Assembly (NCBI GenBank): GCA_017854585.1
Contig: JAFMHK010000014.1
Coordinates: 18,595 to 82,594, forward strand
DNA: 64,000 nucleotides
Source of the DNA: Paracoccaceae bacterium
GTDB lineage: Bacteria; Pseudomonadota; Alphaproteobacteria; Rhodobacterales; Rhodobacteraceae
Direction of reading: 5' to 3'
The first letter of the stretch is position 1. The number at the start of each line of letters is the position of its first letter. The position numbers were made by a program, and so were the translations under genes. Positions 52,855-62,653 of this stretch are shown piece by piece. The notes under the pieces are model-generated. The model was not told where the DNA came from and did not search any database. It was given only the letters and a program-made list of their open reading frames with translations.

Positions 52855-54257
52855 TAGACCACGCCCCGCAGGCGGAAGTGATGCAGCGCCGCCACCGCGC
52901 ACGATGCAAGGCGCGCCATGTCATCATCCGATCGGGAATTAAGGATAATCGGCACAGTCGCCCCCAGAACCAACCCCGCCGCTTCCGCATGGCTGAGATA
53001 GGTCAATTGTTTCGCCAACATGTTGCCTGCATCGATATTGGGCACCACCAGCACCTCGGCCCGGCCCGCGACCGCCGAAGTGATCCCCTTTGTCCGCGCG
53101 GCGGCGATATCGACCGCATTGTCCATGGCCAATGGGCCATCGACCAATCCGCCCTTGATCTGGCCGCGTTCGGCCATTTTCGATAGCAAAGCCGCATCAA
53201 GCGACGACGGTATGTCCGGATTGACGGTTTCGACCGCGGACAGCACACCGACCTTGGGTTCGGAAATGCCAATACTAATCGCCAGATCAATCGCATTTTG
53301 CACGATATCGACCTTGGTCCGCAGATCCGGCGCAATGTTGATTGCCGCATCGGACACCAGCAAAGGATGGCTAAGCCCCGGTACGTCCATGACGAACACG
53401 TGGGTCAACCTGCGCCCGGTGCACAGTCCGGTCGCCTTGTTCAGCACGGCGCGCAGCAAATCATCGGTGTGCAGGTGGCCTTTCATCAACGCCTCTGCCC
53501 TGCCCTCGTGCACCAAGGCAACAGCGCGTTGGGCTGCGGCGGCCTCGTCCGCGACGGCGACAATTTCAATCCCACCAAGGTCGGCACCCATGCCGCGTGC
53601 CGTTGCTGCAATCCGGTCTGGATCGCCGACAAGGATCGGGGTGATCAACGTGTGATCCCGCGCCAGCAATGCGCCGCCAAGCGAATTCGGCTCTTCAGGG
53701 CAGACCACGGCGGTGACAAGCGCCGGCAAGGGCTCGGCGCGACGCAACAGCTTTTCGAAATGACGGTGTCGCTGAACGATAAGACCGGGAAGATCATGAC
53801 TGGAATAGGACAGCTTGCGGCGCGGTGCCTCAACCTGTGCGACCCCGGACAAGATCAGCGCATCATCGGCCGGGCGGCGCACTTCCGTCGCGAAAGTCAC
53901 TGTGCCATCCTGTTTGTTCTTGTCCGTGACCGTTACCCGGCTTTCAAGTTCATCCCCCGCGTGGGCGCGGGCGTGGAAAACAAAGCTCTGGGCGCGAAAA
54001 AGCGTTCCGGCGCCCGGCAGCAGATTGCCAAGGACCGCCGACACCAGCGCGCCAACGAACATGCCGGGAATGATCGCTTCGGGGCGGCCGTCGCCATCAC
54101 CATCCGCATCGTAGATGTGCATGGGGTTGTGGTTCCCCGAAATGTTCGCAAAGGCCAACAGATCATCTTGCGTGCAGAGGCGGCGCAGGCTCTGGGTGTC
54201 GCCGCGCGCAAGTTCGTCGAAGGTGCGGTTTTCAATCTTCACGTTCAGACGCTCCAT
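52854..54257 (-). CDS. MaoC-like dehydratase / phosphate acyltransferase fusion
   Basis: A 467-residue fusion: N-terminal ~150 residues hot-dog MaoC domain (DLLAFANISGNHNPMHI, PGMFVGALVSAVLGNLLPG) and C-terminal ~300 residues Pta/Ptb domain (FEKLLRRAEPLP, EALMKGHLHTDDLLRAVLN, VFVMDVPG, SVETVNPDIPSS, NAVDIAAARTKGITSAVAG, VVPNIDAGNMLAKQLTY). It converts an acyl-CoA plus phosphate to acyl-phosphate, then AckA yields ATP. Such fusions are often named bifunctional enoyl-CoA hydratase/phosphate acetyltransferase; which acyl group is used is unknown. Confidence 0.88.
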   Translation of the reverse strand: MERLNVKIENRTFDELARGDTQSLRRLCTQDDLLAFANISGNHNPMHIYDADGDGDGRPEAIIPGMFVGALVSAVLGNLLPGAGTLFRAQSFVFHARAHAGDELESRVTVTDKNKQDGTVTFATEVRRPADDALILSGVAQVEAPRRKLSYSSHDLPGLIVQRHRHFEKLLRRAEPLPALVTAVVCPEEPNSLGGALLARDHTLITPILVGDPDRIAATARGMGADLGGIEIVAVADEAAAAQRAVALVHEGRAEALMKGHLHTDDLLRAVLNKATGLCTGRRLTHVFVMDVPGLSHPLLVSDAAINIAPDLRTKVDIVQNAIDLAISIGISEPKVGVLSAVETVNPDIPSSLDAALLSKMAERGQIKGGLVDGPLAMDNAVDIAAARTKGITSAVAGRAEVLVVPNIDAGNMLAKQLTYLSHAEAAGLVLGATVPIILNSRSDDDMARLASCAVAALHHFRLRGVV

Positions 54258-54391
54258 TCACGGTGACGCGTTGCAGCAAATCGGCCTTGTGGCGCCCTCC
54301 CCCCTTACCGCAGAACGGCAACCAAGTCCCGACCTTGTGGTGTCGGTGGCCGGGTTTCGACCAAATCACACGGGCGCGCGGGACCATTACT

Positions 54392-54422
54392 TTTCAATTC
54401 TTGAAATCATGCGCCATGATTT
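54392..54422. promoter_or_regulatory. Two overlapping palindromes between MaoC-Pta and pobA
   Basis: TTTCAATTCTTGAAA (6-bp arms, 54392-54406) overlaps AAATCATGCGCCATGATTT (8-bp arms, 54404-54422). They lie 60-90 bp before the pobA ATG and 135-165 bp before the divergent MaoC-Pta gene. Their position and AT-rich setting fit an operator for the pob regulator, which is not in this window. Confidence 0.5.
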
Positions 54423-54445
54423 GTCAATTTACATGCCATTTCTGA

Positions 54446-55651
<1,206 letters not shown>

Positions 55652-55700
55652 GGGTCAGGCCTGCGCGCTGAACCCACAAGGGTGCCCGGCGCTGCCCGGC

Positions 55701-57362
55701 TTAATCATCGACGGGTGTATCAGGGGACGGCACGTAGGATTGCGCGACCGGGCCACGATACTTGATGGTCAGTTCCTCGGGCACCTCTGAGCCGTCCTTG
55801 AGAAACGGCAATATGCCCCGCCGCGCAGATCGCCCGCGCATGGCGGCGATATCGGCGTCGGATCGGGTGACCCGCTGTGACATCCGCCGCCCCCAGACCG
55901 CCAGATGGTCATACATGCGACCAATGACATCGGCGTGGGCAGGCGACCTCCCGAGATCGTGGAACTCGTTCGGGTCGACTTCTCGATCGAACAACATGGG
56001 ACGAAACCCGCCCTCCGCGTGGATCAGCTTGAACCGTCCGTCGCAGACCATGAACAGCCGCGCATCCCGGTTCGATACGCCCACCACATCGCGCATGGGC
56101 GTAGCGGAATAATCATATTCGCTGATCACGACGTCGCGCCAATCAGGTGTCTGACCATGAAGCCAAGGTGTCAGGCTGCGCCCTTCAAGAATGTGATCCG
56201 CAATGGTGCCGCCCGCGGCCTCGACAAATGTCGGGGCGAGATCAATCGCCTCGACCAACGCATCGCAGGTCGTTCCCCGCGTGGCATCGGCGGCCGCGCG
56301 GGGATCGTGGATGATCAGCGGGATCTTCACGGACGGGTCGTGAAACAGGTCTTTCTCGCCCAACCAATGATCGCCAAGGTAATCCCCGTGATCCGAGGTC
56401 AGCACGATCATCGTATCGGCCATCTGGCCCGTGGCCTCCAGATGATCAAGAATGCGCCCAAGCTGGTCATCGCACTGCTTGATCAGGCCCATGTAAGCGG
56501 GAATGACCTTTTTGCGCACATCTTCTTGCTGAAACGCGGCAGCGATCCTGTTGCCCATGAAGGCGGCATAGACCGGGTGTGGGTCCGTCCGTTCATCAAG
56601 ATGGCGCAGCGCGGGCGCGACGTGATCAGCGCCATACATGTCGTGATAGGGCGCGGGGACGATATAGGGCCAGTGCGGTTTTATATAGCTGACGTGCGCG
56701 CACCACGGGCCTTTCGCCTGCCCCATGAAGCGCAGCGTTTCCGAGGTCAGCCACGGCGTCTCGCTATCCTCCTCGCGGATATTGGCGGGTTTATCGGCAT
56801 TGTCGAACATCCAGCCGCTGGCCTTTTCGCCGTCCTGCACGCCCGCATTCGCGAAATCGGCCCAAGGGTTGGTCCCGTCGTATCCCTTGGCCTTGAGGTA
56901 TTCATTATAGGGGGACCGTTTCTCATCGTAAAAGCCGTCGGGCCCTTCCCCCCAAAGCCCGTCATCTCGCACCCAGACATCGAAACCGCATTCGGCCTGA
57001 CGCGCGCCGATGATGCTGTCGGGTGCCAACCCAAGCCGGGCCATTCCCGCAGCGTCGGCTTTCATGTGTGTCTTGCCAATCAGCCACGCATCCATGCCAG
57101 CGGTGCGCAAGTGGTCGCCAAGGGTATGCTCACCCACTCGCAAGGGATGGCCGTTCCATTGTGCCCCATGCGACGAGACATAGCGCCCCGTGTAGAAACT
57201 CATCCGGCTGGCACCGCAGACCGGCGATTGCACATAGGCATTGGAAAACCGCACGCCCATGGCCGCCACACGGTCGAAGTTGGGCGTGTGCAGGTGCGGA
57301 TGGCCGGCACACCCAAGGTAATCCGCGCGCAATTGGTCATACATCACGAACAAGATATTCAC
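55701..57362 (-). CDS. Sulfatase/phosphonate-monoester-hydrolase superfamily hydrolase
   Basis: A 553-residue alkaline-phosphatase-superfamily enzyme: metal-binding LFVMYDQLRADYLGC, active-site Cys49 in SPVCGASRMSFYTGRY, DHGDYLGDHWLGEKDLFHD and PLIIHDPRA. The nucleophile cysteine, converted to formylglycine in this family, is present, but the second motif residue is Ala (C-G-A-S-R) instead of the usual Pro of C-x-P-x-R. No signal peptide, so probably cytoplasmic. Substrate (choline sulfate, aryl sulfate, phosphonate ester) is not visible. Confidence 0.85.
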   Translation of the reverse strand: MNILFVMYDQLRADYLGCAGHPHLHTPNFDRVAAMGVRFSNAYVQSPVCGASRMSFYTGRYVSSHGAQWNGHPLRVGEHTLGDHLRTAGMDAWLIGKTHMKADAAGMARLGLAPDSIIGARQAECGFDVWVRDDGLWGEGPDGFYDEKRSPYNEYLKAKGYDGTNPWADFANAGVQDGEKASGWMFDNADKPANIREEDSETPWLTSETLRFMGQAKGPWCAHVSYIKPHWPYIVPAPYHDMYGADHVAPALRHLDERTDPHPVYAAFMGNRIAAAFQQEDVRKKVIPAYMGLIKQCDDQLGRILDHLEATGQMADTMIVLTSDHGDYLGDHWLGEKDLFHDPSVKIPLIIHDPRAAADATRGTTCDALVEAIDLAPTFVEAAGGTIADHILEGRSLTPWLHGQTPDWRDVVISEYDYSATPMRDVVGVSNRDARLFMVCDGRFKLIHAEGGFRPMLFDREVDPNEFHDLGRSPAHADVIGRMYDHLAVWGRRMSQRVTRSDADIAAMRGRSARRGILPFLKDGSEVPEELTIKYRGPVAQSYVPSPDTPVDD

Positions 57363-57502
57363 GGGCGGTTCCTATCGGGCAAGCACGGCCCAGCTTGGGC
57401 GGTCAGGCGACAAGCATTTCATGCGCCACCGCCGCCCGCAAATCAATTCCGCGGTCTCGTTTCCCATCAGGCCGGATGGCCCACATCGGTATGTCGGTCA
57501 GG

Positions 57503-58708
57503 CTATTGCGCGGGGTCGATCAAGAAACGCCGCAGCAACGGCTGGCTTGCCGCGCCTAATGCGCGTGCGTCGGCCCCCACGGTTCCGGCGCACACGTCGG
57601 GCCGGTTCAGACCGGTGAAATCGAACCCGTCAAACGCGCGCCCGGCTTGCTCGACCAGCCCCCGCTGGACATCGCGCGGAAGCCACCCGTCTATGACGAC
57701 CGCCTCGAAATCGATGATCGCGGTTGCGGTATGCGCCGCGCGTGCAATCCCATTGCCAGCCCGCACAACCCACTTTTCCAACAGCCCCTCCGGCACGTCC
57801 CAGCCCTCTGGGGCATCCCAAAGGCTGCTGGTGCTCCGGTCGACATCGCTTAGCATTTCCTCCAGCACCACAAGTGACGCCATATCCATCAACTGACCTA
57901 ACTGGCCGTCATCATCGGGCACCAGCATTGGCCCGATCGCGCCCGCATTCCCTGAGGGACCAGTGAACAGACCATTGTTCAACACAACCCCGCCGCCGAT
58001 GAAGAACCCGATATAAAGGTAAAGCACATTGGCGGGCATTGCTGCCTTGCCGAAGACAAGTTCGGCGCTGCATGCCGCCGTGGCATCATTTTCGATGAAC
58101 ACAGGCATCTTGAAATGGCTCCGAAGCTCTTCAAGAATATCACGATCTTTCCAGGCCGACATGGTTGCCGGGTCAACGCCGATCTTGCGCGCCCAATCCC
58201 ACAACTGAAACGGCATCGCGATGCCCAAACCCTCGACCGTATCGTGTTGCGCATCCTTCAGGCGCGCGCAAAGGCGCCCTGCCGCCGCGATCGCGAACTT
58301 CAATACCTGTTCGAAATCAGGATAAGGGTAGACCTTTTTTTCGCGCGCGATGATGGACCCCACGAAGTTGGTCAACACCATCTCTGCCGATCGCCGTCCA
58401 ATCTTGAGGCCAAGAAAGAAAGCGCCGTCAGGGTTCAGGCGCATCGGCACCGAGGGTTGGCCGACCTTGCCCCGAAGCGGCTCCCCCTTCAGCAGCAGCC
58501 CTTCGTCTTCCAGACTGCGCATGATGACCGATACTGTTTGCGCCGAAAGGCCGGTCATGCGCGCGATCTCGGCCTTGGCCAATGCACCTTGACGACGAAT
58601 GATCGTCAGCACCAACCGCTCGTTCTGCGCCCGCATTCCAGATTGGTTCGTACCCCGCCTTTCAGACGAGACCGGCGACGTGGTTACGGGCTCCAAGGTC
58701 TGGTCCAT
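57503..58708 (-). CDS. frcR: ROK-family transcriptional repressor, fructose/sugar operon regulator
   Basis: A 401-residue ROK regulator: N-terminal winged HTH (~25-80, LVLTIIRRQGALAKAEIARMTGLSAQTVSVIMRSLEDEGLL), then sugar-kinase-like ROK fold with GLGIAMPFQLW, FIENDATAACSAELVFGKA and FFIGGGVVLNN. The ROK zinc motif C-x-C-G-x-x-G-C-x-E is absent. ATG at 58708 is chosen over the longer frame to 58756 as the latter would place the start inside the operator. Divergent from frcB across a strong palindrome, so it probably represses the frc genes until sugar binds. The symbol follows the S. meliloti frc operon arrangement. Confidence 0.85.
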   Translation of the reverse strand: MDQTLEPVTTSPVSSERRGTNQSGMRAQNERLVLTIIRRQGALAKAEIARMTGLSAQTVSVIMRSLEDEGLLLKGEPLRGKVGQPSVPMRLNPDGAFFLGLKIGRRSAEMVLTNFVGSIIAREKKVYPYPDFEQVLKFAIAAAGRLCARLKDAQHDTVEGLGIAMPFQLWDWARKIGVDPATMSAWKDRDILEELRSHFKMPVFIENDATAACSAELVFGKAAMPANVLYLYIGFFIGGGVVLNNGLFTGPSGNAGAIGPMLVPDDDGQLGQLMDMASLVVLEEMLSDVDRSTSSLWDAPEGWDVPEGLLEKWVVRAGNGIARAAHTATAIIDFEAVVIDGWLPRDVQRGLVEQAGRAFDGFDFTGLNRPDVCAGTVGADARALGAASQPLLRRFLIDPAQ

Positions 58709-58752
58709 CAGCAATCTCCCGTCGTCAAGAATGCGGCGACGTGACCAAGCCG

Positions 58753-58785
58753 TCAATAGATAAATAAGAATGATTTATTTATTGA
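58753..58785. promoter_or_regulatory. ROK-type operator palindrome TCAATAGATAAAT-N7-ATTTATTTATTGA
   Basis: Two 13-base arms matching at 12 of 13 positions with a 7-base spacer, between the divergent frcR-like and frcB genes. AT-rich palindromes of this type are bound by NagC/Mlc-type ROK repressors. It also overlaps the likely promoter region of frcB, 75 bp before its ATG. Confidence 0.75.
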
Positions 58786-58859
58786 CCTCTGCGACGACTC
58801 GGCCCATGAAAGACAGACAGGGCTTGGGAGAGCCCGTAAAAACATCTTGGGAGGACACT

Positions 58860-59879
58860 ATGTCTAAAAGCTTTAAAATCGCCTTGCTAGGTGGCGTCGC
58901 CGCCATGGCAATGACCGGTGCAGTCCACGCACAAGAAACAACTGCGTGCCTGATCACCAAGACCGACACCAACCCATTCTTCGTGAAGATGCGCGAAGGC
59001 GCAGTCGCCGCCGCAGAGGCCGCCGGCATCAACCTGCAGACCTATGCAGGTGCCATCGACGGTGACGTTGCCGGCCAGATCGCCGCCGTGGAAACCTGCA
59101 TCGCCGCGGGTGCATCTGGCATCTTGATCACGCCCTCCGACAGCCGCGCCCTTGCGCCGGTCGTAACGCAGGCCCGTGAAGCAGGCATCCTCGTCATCGC
59201 GCTTGATACGCCTTTCGAGCCCGCCGATACCGCCGATGCAACCTTTGCCACCGACAACTTCCGCGCCGGCGAACTGATCGGTCAGTGGGCCGCCGCCACC
59301 ATGGCAGACCCCAGCGAGGCGCGGATCGCGTTGCTTGACCTGAACGCTTCGGAAGTGTCGGTCGATTATCTGCGCAACAATGGCTTTCTTCAGGGTTTCG
59401 GCATCGACATCATGGACCCCACCGACATCGGCGACGAAACCGATGAACGGATTGTCGGCAACGACGTGACGAACGGCAACGAAGAAGGCGGCCGCACCGC
59501 AATGGAAAACCTGCTGCAACTCGATAGCAGCATCAACGTGGTGTACACCATCAACGAACCCGCCGCCGCCGGTGCCTATGAAGCCCTGCGCGCCTTCGGT
59601 CTGGAAGATCAGGCGTTGATCGTGTCGGTCGATGGCGGCTGCCCCGGCGTACAGAACGTGGCGGACGGCGTGATCGGCGCGACATCGATGCAGTTCCCAC
59701 TGCTCATGGCCTCGCTCGGGATCGAAGCAATCGCCGCGTTTGCCGCAGATGGATCCATGCCTGCGAATAGCGAAGGTCTGGACTTCTTCGATACCGGTGT
59801 TCGTCTGGTCACGGATCAGCCGGTAGACGGGATCGAGTCGATCACCTCGACCGAAGCGCTTGAGCTTTGCTGGGGCTGA
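58860..59879 (+). CDS. frcB: Sugar ABC transporter substrate-binding protein, FrcB-type
   Basis: A 339-residue periplasmic binding protein with signal peptide [25 protein letters not shown], then ribose-binding-like fold: [53 protein letters not shown] and VSVDGGCPG. The fructose transporter of S. meliloti (FrcB) has the same order of genes. GGAGGA 6 bases before the ATG at 58860. A stable hairpin follows. Confidence 0.9.
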   Translation: MSKSFKIALLGGVAAMAMTGAVHAQETTACLITKTDTNPFFVKMREGAVAAAEAAGINLQTYAGAIDGDVAGQIAAVETCIAAGASGILITPSDSRALAPVVTQAREAGILVIALDTPFEPADTADATFATDNFRAGELIGQWAAATMADPSEARIALLDLNASEVSVDYLRNNGFLQGFGIDIMDPTDIGDETDERIVGNDVTNGNEEGGRTAMENLLQLDSSINVVYTINEPAAAGAYEALRAFGLEDQALIVSVDGGCPGVQNVADGVIGATSMQFPLLMASLGIEAIAAFAADGSMPANSEGLDFFDTGVRLVTDQPVDGIESITSTEALELCWG

Positions 59880-59895
59880 TCGCCTGATATCCGAC

Positions 59896-59927
59896 GCAGG
59901 TGGGCGGCCCCGATGCCGCCCACCTGC
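59896..59927 (+). terminator. Intercistronic hairpin after frcB
   Basis: Perfect 13-bp stem GCAGGTGGGCGGC / GCCGCCCACCTGC with a 6-base loop, 17 bases after the frcB stop, no T run. Such hairpins after a binding-protein gene usually stabilise the frcB message or partly stop transcription, raising the ratio of binding protein to permease. Confidence 0.7.
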
Positions 59928-59998
59928 ATCACTGACAAACTGGCCGCCGCCACGTTGCGAGAGGGGCCGTTTGCACCGACATCCCGAGGGAGGAACCG

Positions 59999-61075
59999 AT
60001 GGCAGGTCCGTCAGACAAGCAAGGTCAGGACTTTGAGAAAGCCCTGAACCAGAGCGACAGCGCCGTTGCTGAGTTCGTGCGCGACCGTCACGGTCCGCTG
60101 GACCGCTTGCAGCATGTGTTGCATGCCAATCCGACGCTTGTACCAGTTATCGTGCTGGTCGCCGCCGTTGTCATTTTTGGCTTCGTCGCCGGCGAACGCT
60201 TCTTTACGCCATTCAACCTTACGCTGATTATGCAGCAAGTCACCATCATCGGAATTCTGGCGGCGGCGCAAAGCCTTGTGATCATCACCGCCGGGATCGA
60301 TCTGTCCGTCGCGGCCATCATGGTCTTGATCAGCGTCATTACCGGCAAATTGTCTATCGATCTGGGTGTTCCGACCCCGATCGCGCTGCTGGTGGGCTTT
60401 GCTTGCGGCGCGGCGGCGGGCTATATGAACGGCTGGCTGGTAACTCGCGTAAAGCTGCCACCCTTCATCGTGACCTTGGGGACTTGGAACATCTTCTTCG
60501 CACTGAACCTGTGGCTGTCCGGCGCGCAATCCATCCGCAGCCAAGATATCGACGCCAACGCGCCCATGCTGAAGTTCTTTGGCGAAAACATCGCCGTCGG
60601 ATCGGCGCGGTTGACCACAGGCACGATCCTGATGATCGTAATCTTCATCGTGTTGTGGTATGTCCTGAACAAGACCGCGTGGGGCCGCCACGTCTACATG
60701 ATCGGCGATGACAAGGACGCGGCCGAACTTGCGGGCATTCAAACGGACCGAACGTTGCGGCAGGTCTATGTTCTGGCCGGGTTCATTTGCGCACTGGCGG
60801 CTTGGGCGTCGATCGGGCGGGTTGGGTCGATTTCACCGCAGAGCTTCTATGAAGGAAATCTGCAAAGCATCACCGCCGTCGTGATCGGAGGGATTTCTCT
60901 GTTCGGTGGGCGCGGCTCGATCCTGGGTGCGCTTTTCGGCGCGCTGATCGTGGGCGTCTTTCAATCAGGGCTGCGGCTGGCGGGGGTGGATGTGCTGTGG
61001 CAGGTCTTCGCCATTGGTTGGCTGATCATCCTCGCTGTTGCAATCGATCAATGGATCAGAAAGGTTTCGGCATGA
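59999..61075 (+). CDS. frcC: Sugar ABC transporter permease, FrcC-type
   Basis: A 358-residue membrane protein of the ribose-type permease family: FNLTLIMQQVTIIGILAAAQSLVIITAGIDLSVAAIMVLIS, LLVGFACGAAAGYMNGWLVTRVKLPPFIVTLGTWNIF and AGIQTDRTLRQVYVLAGFICALAAWASIGRVGS. A soluble N-terminal extension of ~45 residues precedes the first helix. Its stop overlaps the frcA start (ATGA). Confidence 0.93.
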   Translation: MAGPSDKQGQDFEKALNQSDSAVAEFVRDRHGPLDRLQHVLHANPTLVPVIVLVAAVVIFGFVAGERFFTPFNLTLIMQQVTIIGILAAAQSLVIITAGIDLSVAAIMVLISVITGKLSIDLGVPTPIALLVGFACGAAAGYMNGWLVTRVKLPPFIVTLGTWNIFFALNLWLSGAQSIRSQDIDANAPMLKFFGENIAVGSARLTTGTILMIVIFIVLWYVLNKTAWGRHVYMIGDDKDAAELAGIQTDRTLRQVYVLAGFICALAAWASIGRVGSISPQSFYEGNLQSITAVVIGGISLFGGRGSILGALFGALIVGVFQSGLRLAGVDVLWQVFAIGWLIILAVAIDQWIRKVSA

Positions 61076-61845
61076 CACAGCCCATCATCAAGGCCCGCGG
61101 CCTGGTTAAAAGATACGGTCGTGTCACGGCATTGGACAATGCAGATTTCGATCTGATGCCGGGCGAAATTCTGGCTGTGATTGGCGACAACGGGGCGGGA
61201 AAGTCTTCGTTGATCAAAGCGATATCGGGCGCCGCTGCACCCGATGAAGGCAGCATCGAACTGAACGGGCAGCCCGTGCAATTCACCTCGCCCATTCAGG
61301 CACGCGCCGCCGGGATCGAATGCGTCTATCAGACCCTCGCCCTGTCCCCTGCCCTGTCAATCGCCGACAACATGTTCGTCGGTCGTGAGCTGCGCAAAGC
61401 CGGGATCATGGGCAAATACTTTGGCATGCTTGACCGCAAGGCGATGGCCGATTTCGCGCGCGAAAAACTGACCGAACTGGGGCTGATGACCATCCAGAAC
61501 ATCAACCAGCCGGTCGAAACGCTGTCCGGGGGGCAACGGCAAGGCGTCGCTGTCGCGCGGGCAGCGGCATTCGGATCAAAGGTGATCATCCTTGACGAAC
61601 CGACCGCCGCGCTTGGGGTCAAGGAAAGCCGCAAGGTGCTTGAGTTGATCCAAGACGTCCGGTCCCGCGGGACGCCGGTTGTGTTGATCAGCCACAACAT
61701 GCCCCACGTTTTCGAGGTCGCCGACCGCGTGCATATCCATCGGCTTGGCAAGCGCCTGACCGTGGTCGATCCGAAATCAATTTCAATGTCCGATGCGGTG
61801 GCCCTGATGACCGGCGCGATGCAACCCGATGACATTGCCGCCTGA
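61072..61845 (+). CDS. frcA: Sugar ABC transporter ATPase, FrcA-type (single domain)
   Basis: A 257-residue ATPase with Walker A VIGDNGAGKSSLIKA, signature LSGGQRQGVAVARA, Walker B VIILDEPTAAL and the H-loop LISHNM. Being a single domain, it works as a homodimer, as for S. meliloti FrcA. Overlaps frcK by 17 bases. Confidence 0.93.
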   Translation: MTQPIIKARGLVKRYGRVTALDNADFDLMPGEILAVIGDNGAGKSSLIKAISGAAAPDEGSIELNGQPVQFTSPIQARAAGIECVYQTLALSPALSIADNMFVGRELRKAGIMGKYFGMLDRKAMADFAREKLTELGLMTIQNINQPVETLSGGQRQGVAVARAAAFGSKVIILDEPTAALGVKESRKVLELIQDVRSRGTPVVLISHNMPHVFEVADRVHIHRLGKRLTVVDPKSISMSDAVALMTGAMQPDDIAA

Positions 61846-62461
61846 CGCGCTGGCGGCGCAAGCGCTTGCGATGCTGCTGGCCTTGCCCGCCGGTACACGC
61901 AAGCTGATCGCCGTCGCAGGCCCGCCCGGTTCGGGAAAGTCGACGATCGCCGCCGAGATCTGCCTCGCGTTGAACGCGCAGGGCCGCAAAAGCGCGCTTG
62001 TGCCGATGGATGGCTACCACCTTGATAACCGGCTTTTGGACCCCGCAGGCCTCAGGTCACGCAAAGGCGCACCCGAGACGTTCGACGCCGCCGGGTTCGT
62101 GCATCTCATGCGGCGCATCGCCGATGGCGAAGACGTCGTATTCCCGGTGTTCGATCGTGAACGGGACATCGCCATCGCCGGGGCCGACAGACTTGCCCAA
62201 GGGACCGAATTCGTCGTGGTCGAGGGTAACTATCTCTTGTTGGACCGTGACCCTTGGCGCGCCCTGTCCGGCCTTTGGTGTCATTCCATCTGGATCGACG
62301 TGCCCCGCCCGGTGTTGATCACGCGGCTGATGGCGCGTTGGCGATCTGCAGGACTTGCAGAGGTAACAGCCCGCCAAAGATGCATGGAAAACGACATGCC
62401 AAATGCTGATCTTGTCAGCACGCACAGTTTACCTGCCGATCAAACAATCCGCAGTGCATGA
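61829..62461 (+). CDS. frcK: FrcK-like kinase, P-loop (uridine kinase/PanK-like fold)
   Basis: A 210-residue kinase with Walker A VAGPPGSGKSTIAAEI, LVPMDGYHLDNRLLD, FPVFDRERD, VVEGNYLLLDRDPW and the end MENDMPNADLVSTHS. In S. meliloti frcK closes the fructose operon, and its substrate is uncertain (fructose or another nucleoside/sugar). The start overlaps frcA, so it belongs to the same transcript. Confidence 0.88.
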   Translation: MTLPPDALAAQALAMLLALPAGTRKLIAVAGPPGSGKSTIAAEICLALNAQGRKSALVPMDGYHLDNRLLDPAGLRSRKGAPETFDAAGFVHLMRRIADGEDVVFPVFDRERDIAIAGADRLAQGTEFVVVEGNYLLLDRDPWRALSGLWCHSIWIDVPRPVLITRLMARWRSAGLAEVTARQRCMENDMPNADLVSTHSLPADQTIRSA

Positions 62462-62588
62462 CGGGCTTCTGCGATCCGCCCGGACATTCCGTGCTGATCA
62501 CACCGGGTTATTTTCAAATCGCTACCGGCAATTTTTGTTGCCCCACACAATACGCATACTTGCCACAAAACGCTTTCCCGGCAGGGAA

Positions 62589-62602
62589 TTGACGCCGATC
62601 AA
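62589..62602. promoter_or_regulatory. FNR-type box TTGACGCCGATCAA
   Basis: One mismatch to TTGAT-N4-ATCAA, centred 58 bp before the TTG start of the USP gene at 62654, a good spacing for a class-II FNR site. It lies in the 192-bp gap after frcK, with AT-rich sequence between 62500 and 62575. Confidence 0.6.
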
Positions 62603-62653
62603 ACGGCTGACTTGCGGCCAGCCTAAACTGAATACCAGTCTGGGAGGTTCCCA

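Noticed and set aside
55905..57896. 663-codon plus-strand frame opposite the sulfatase-family gene
   Set aside because: Antisense shadow without domain signals or ribosome site.
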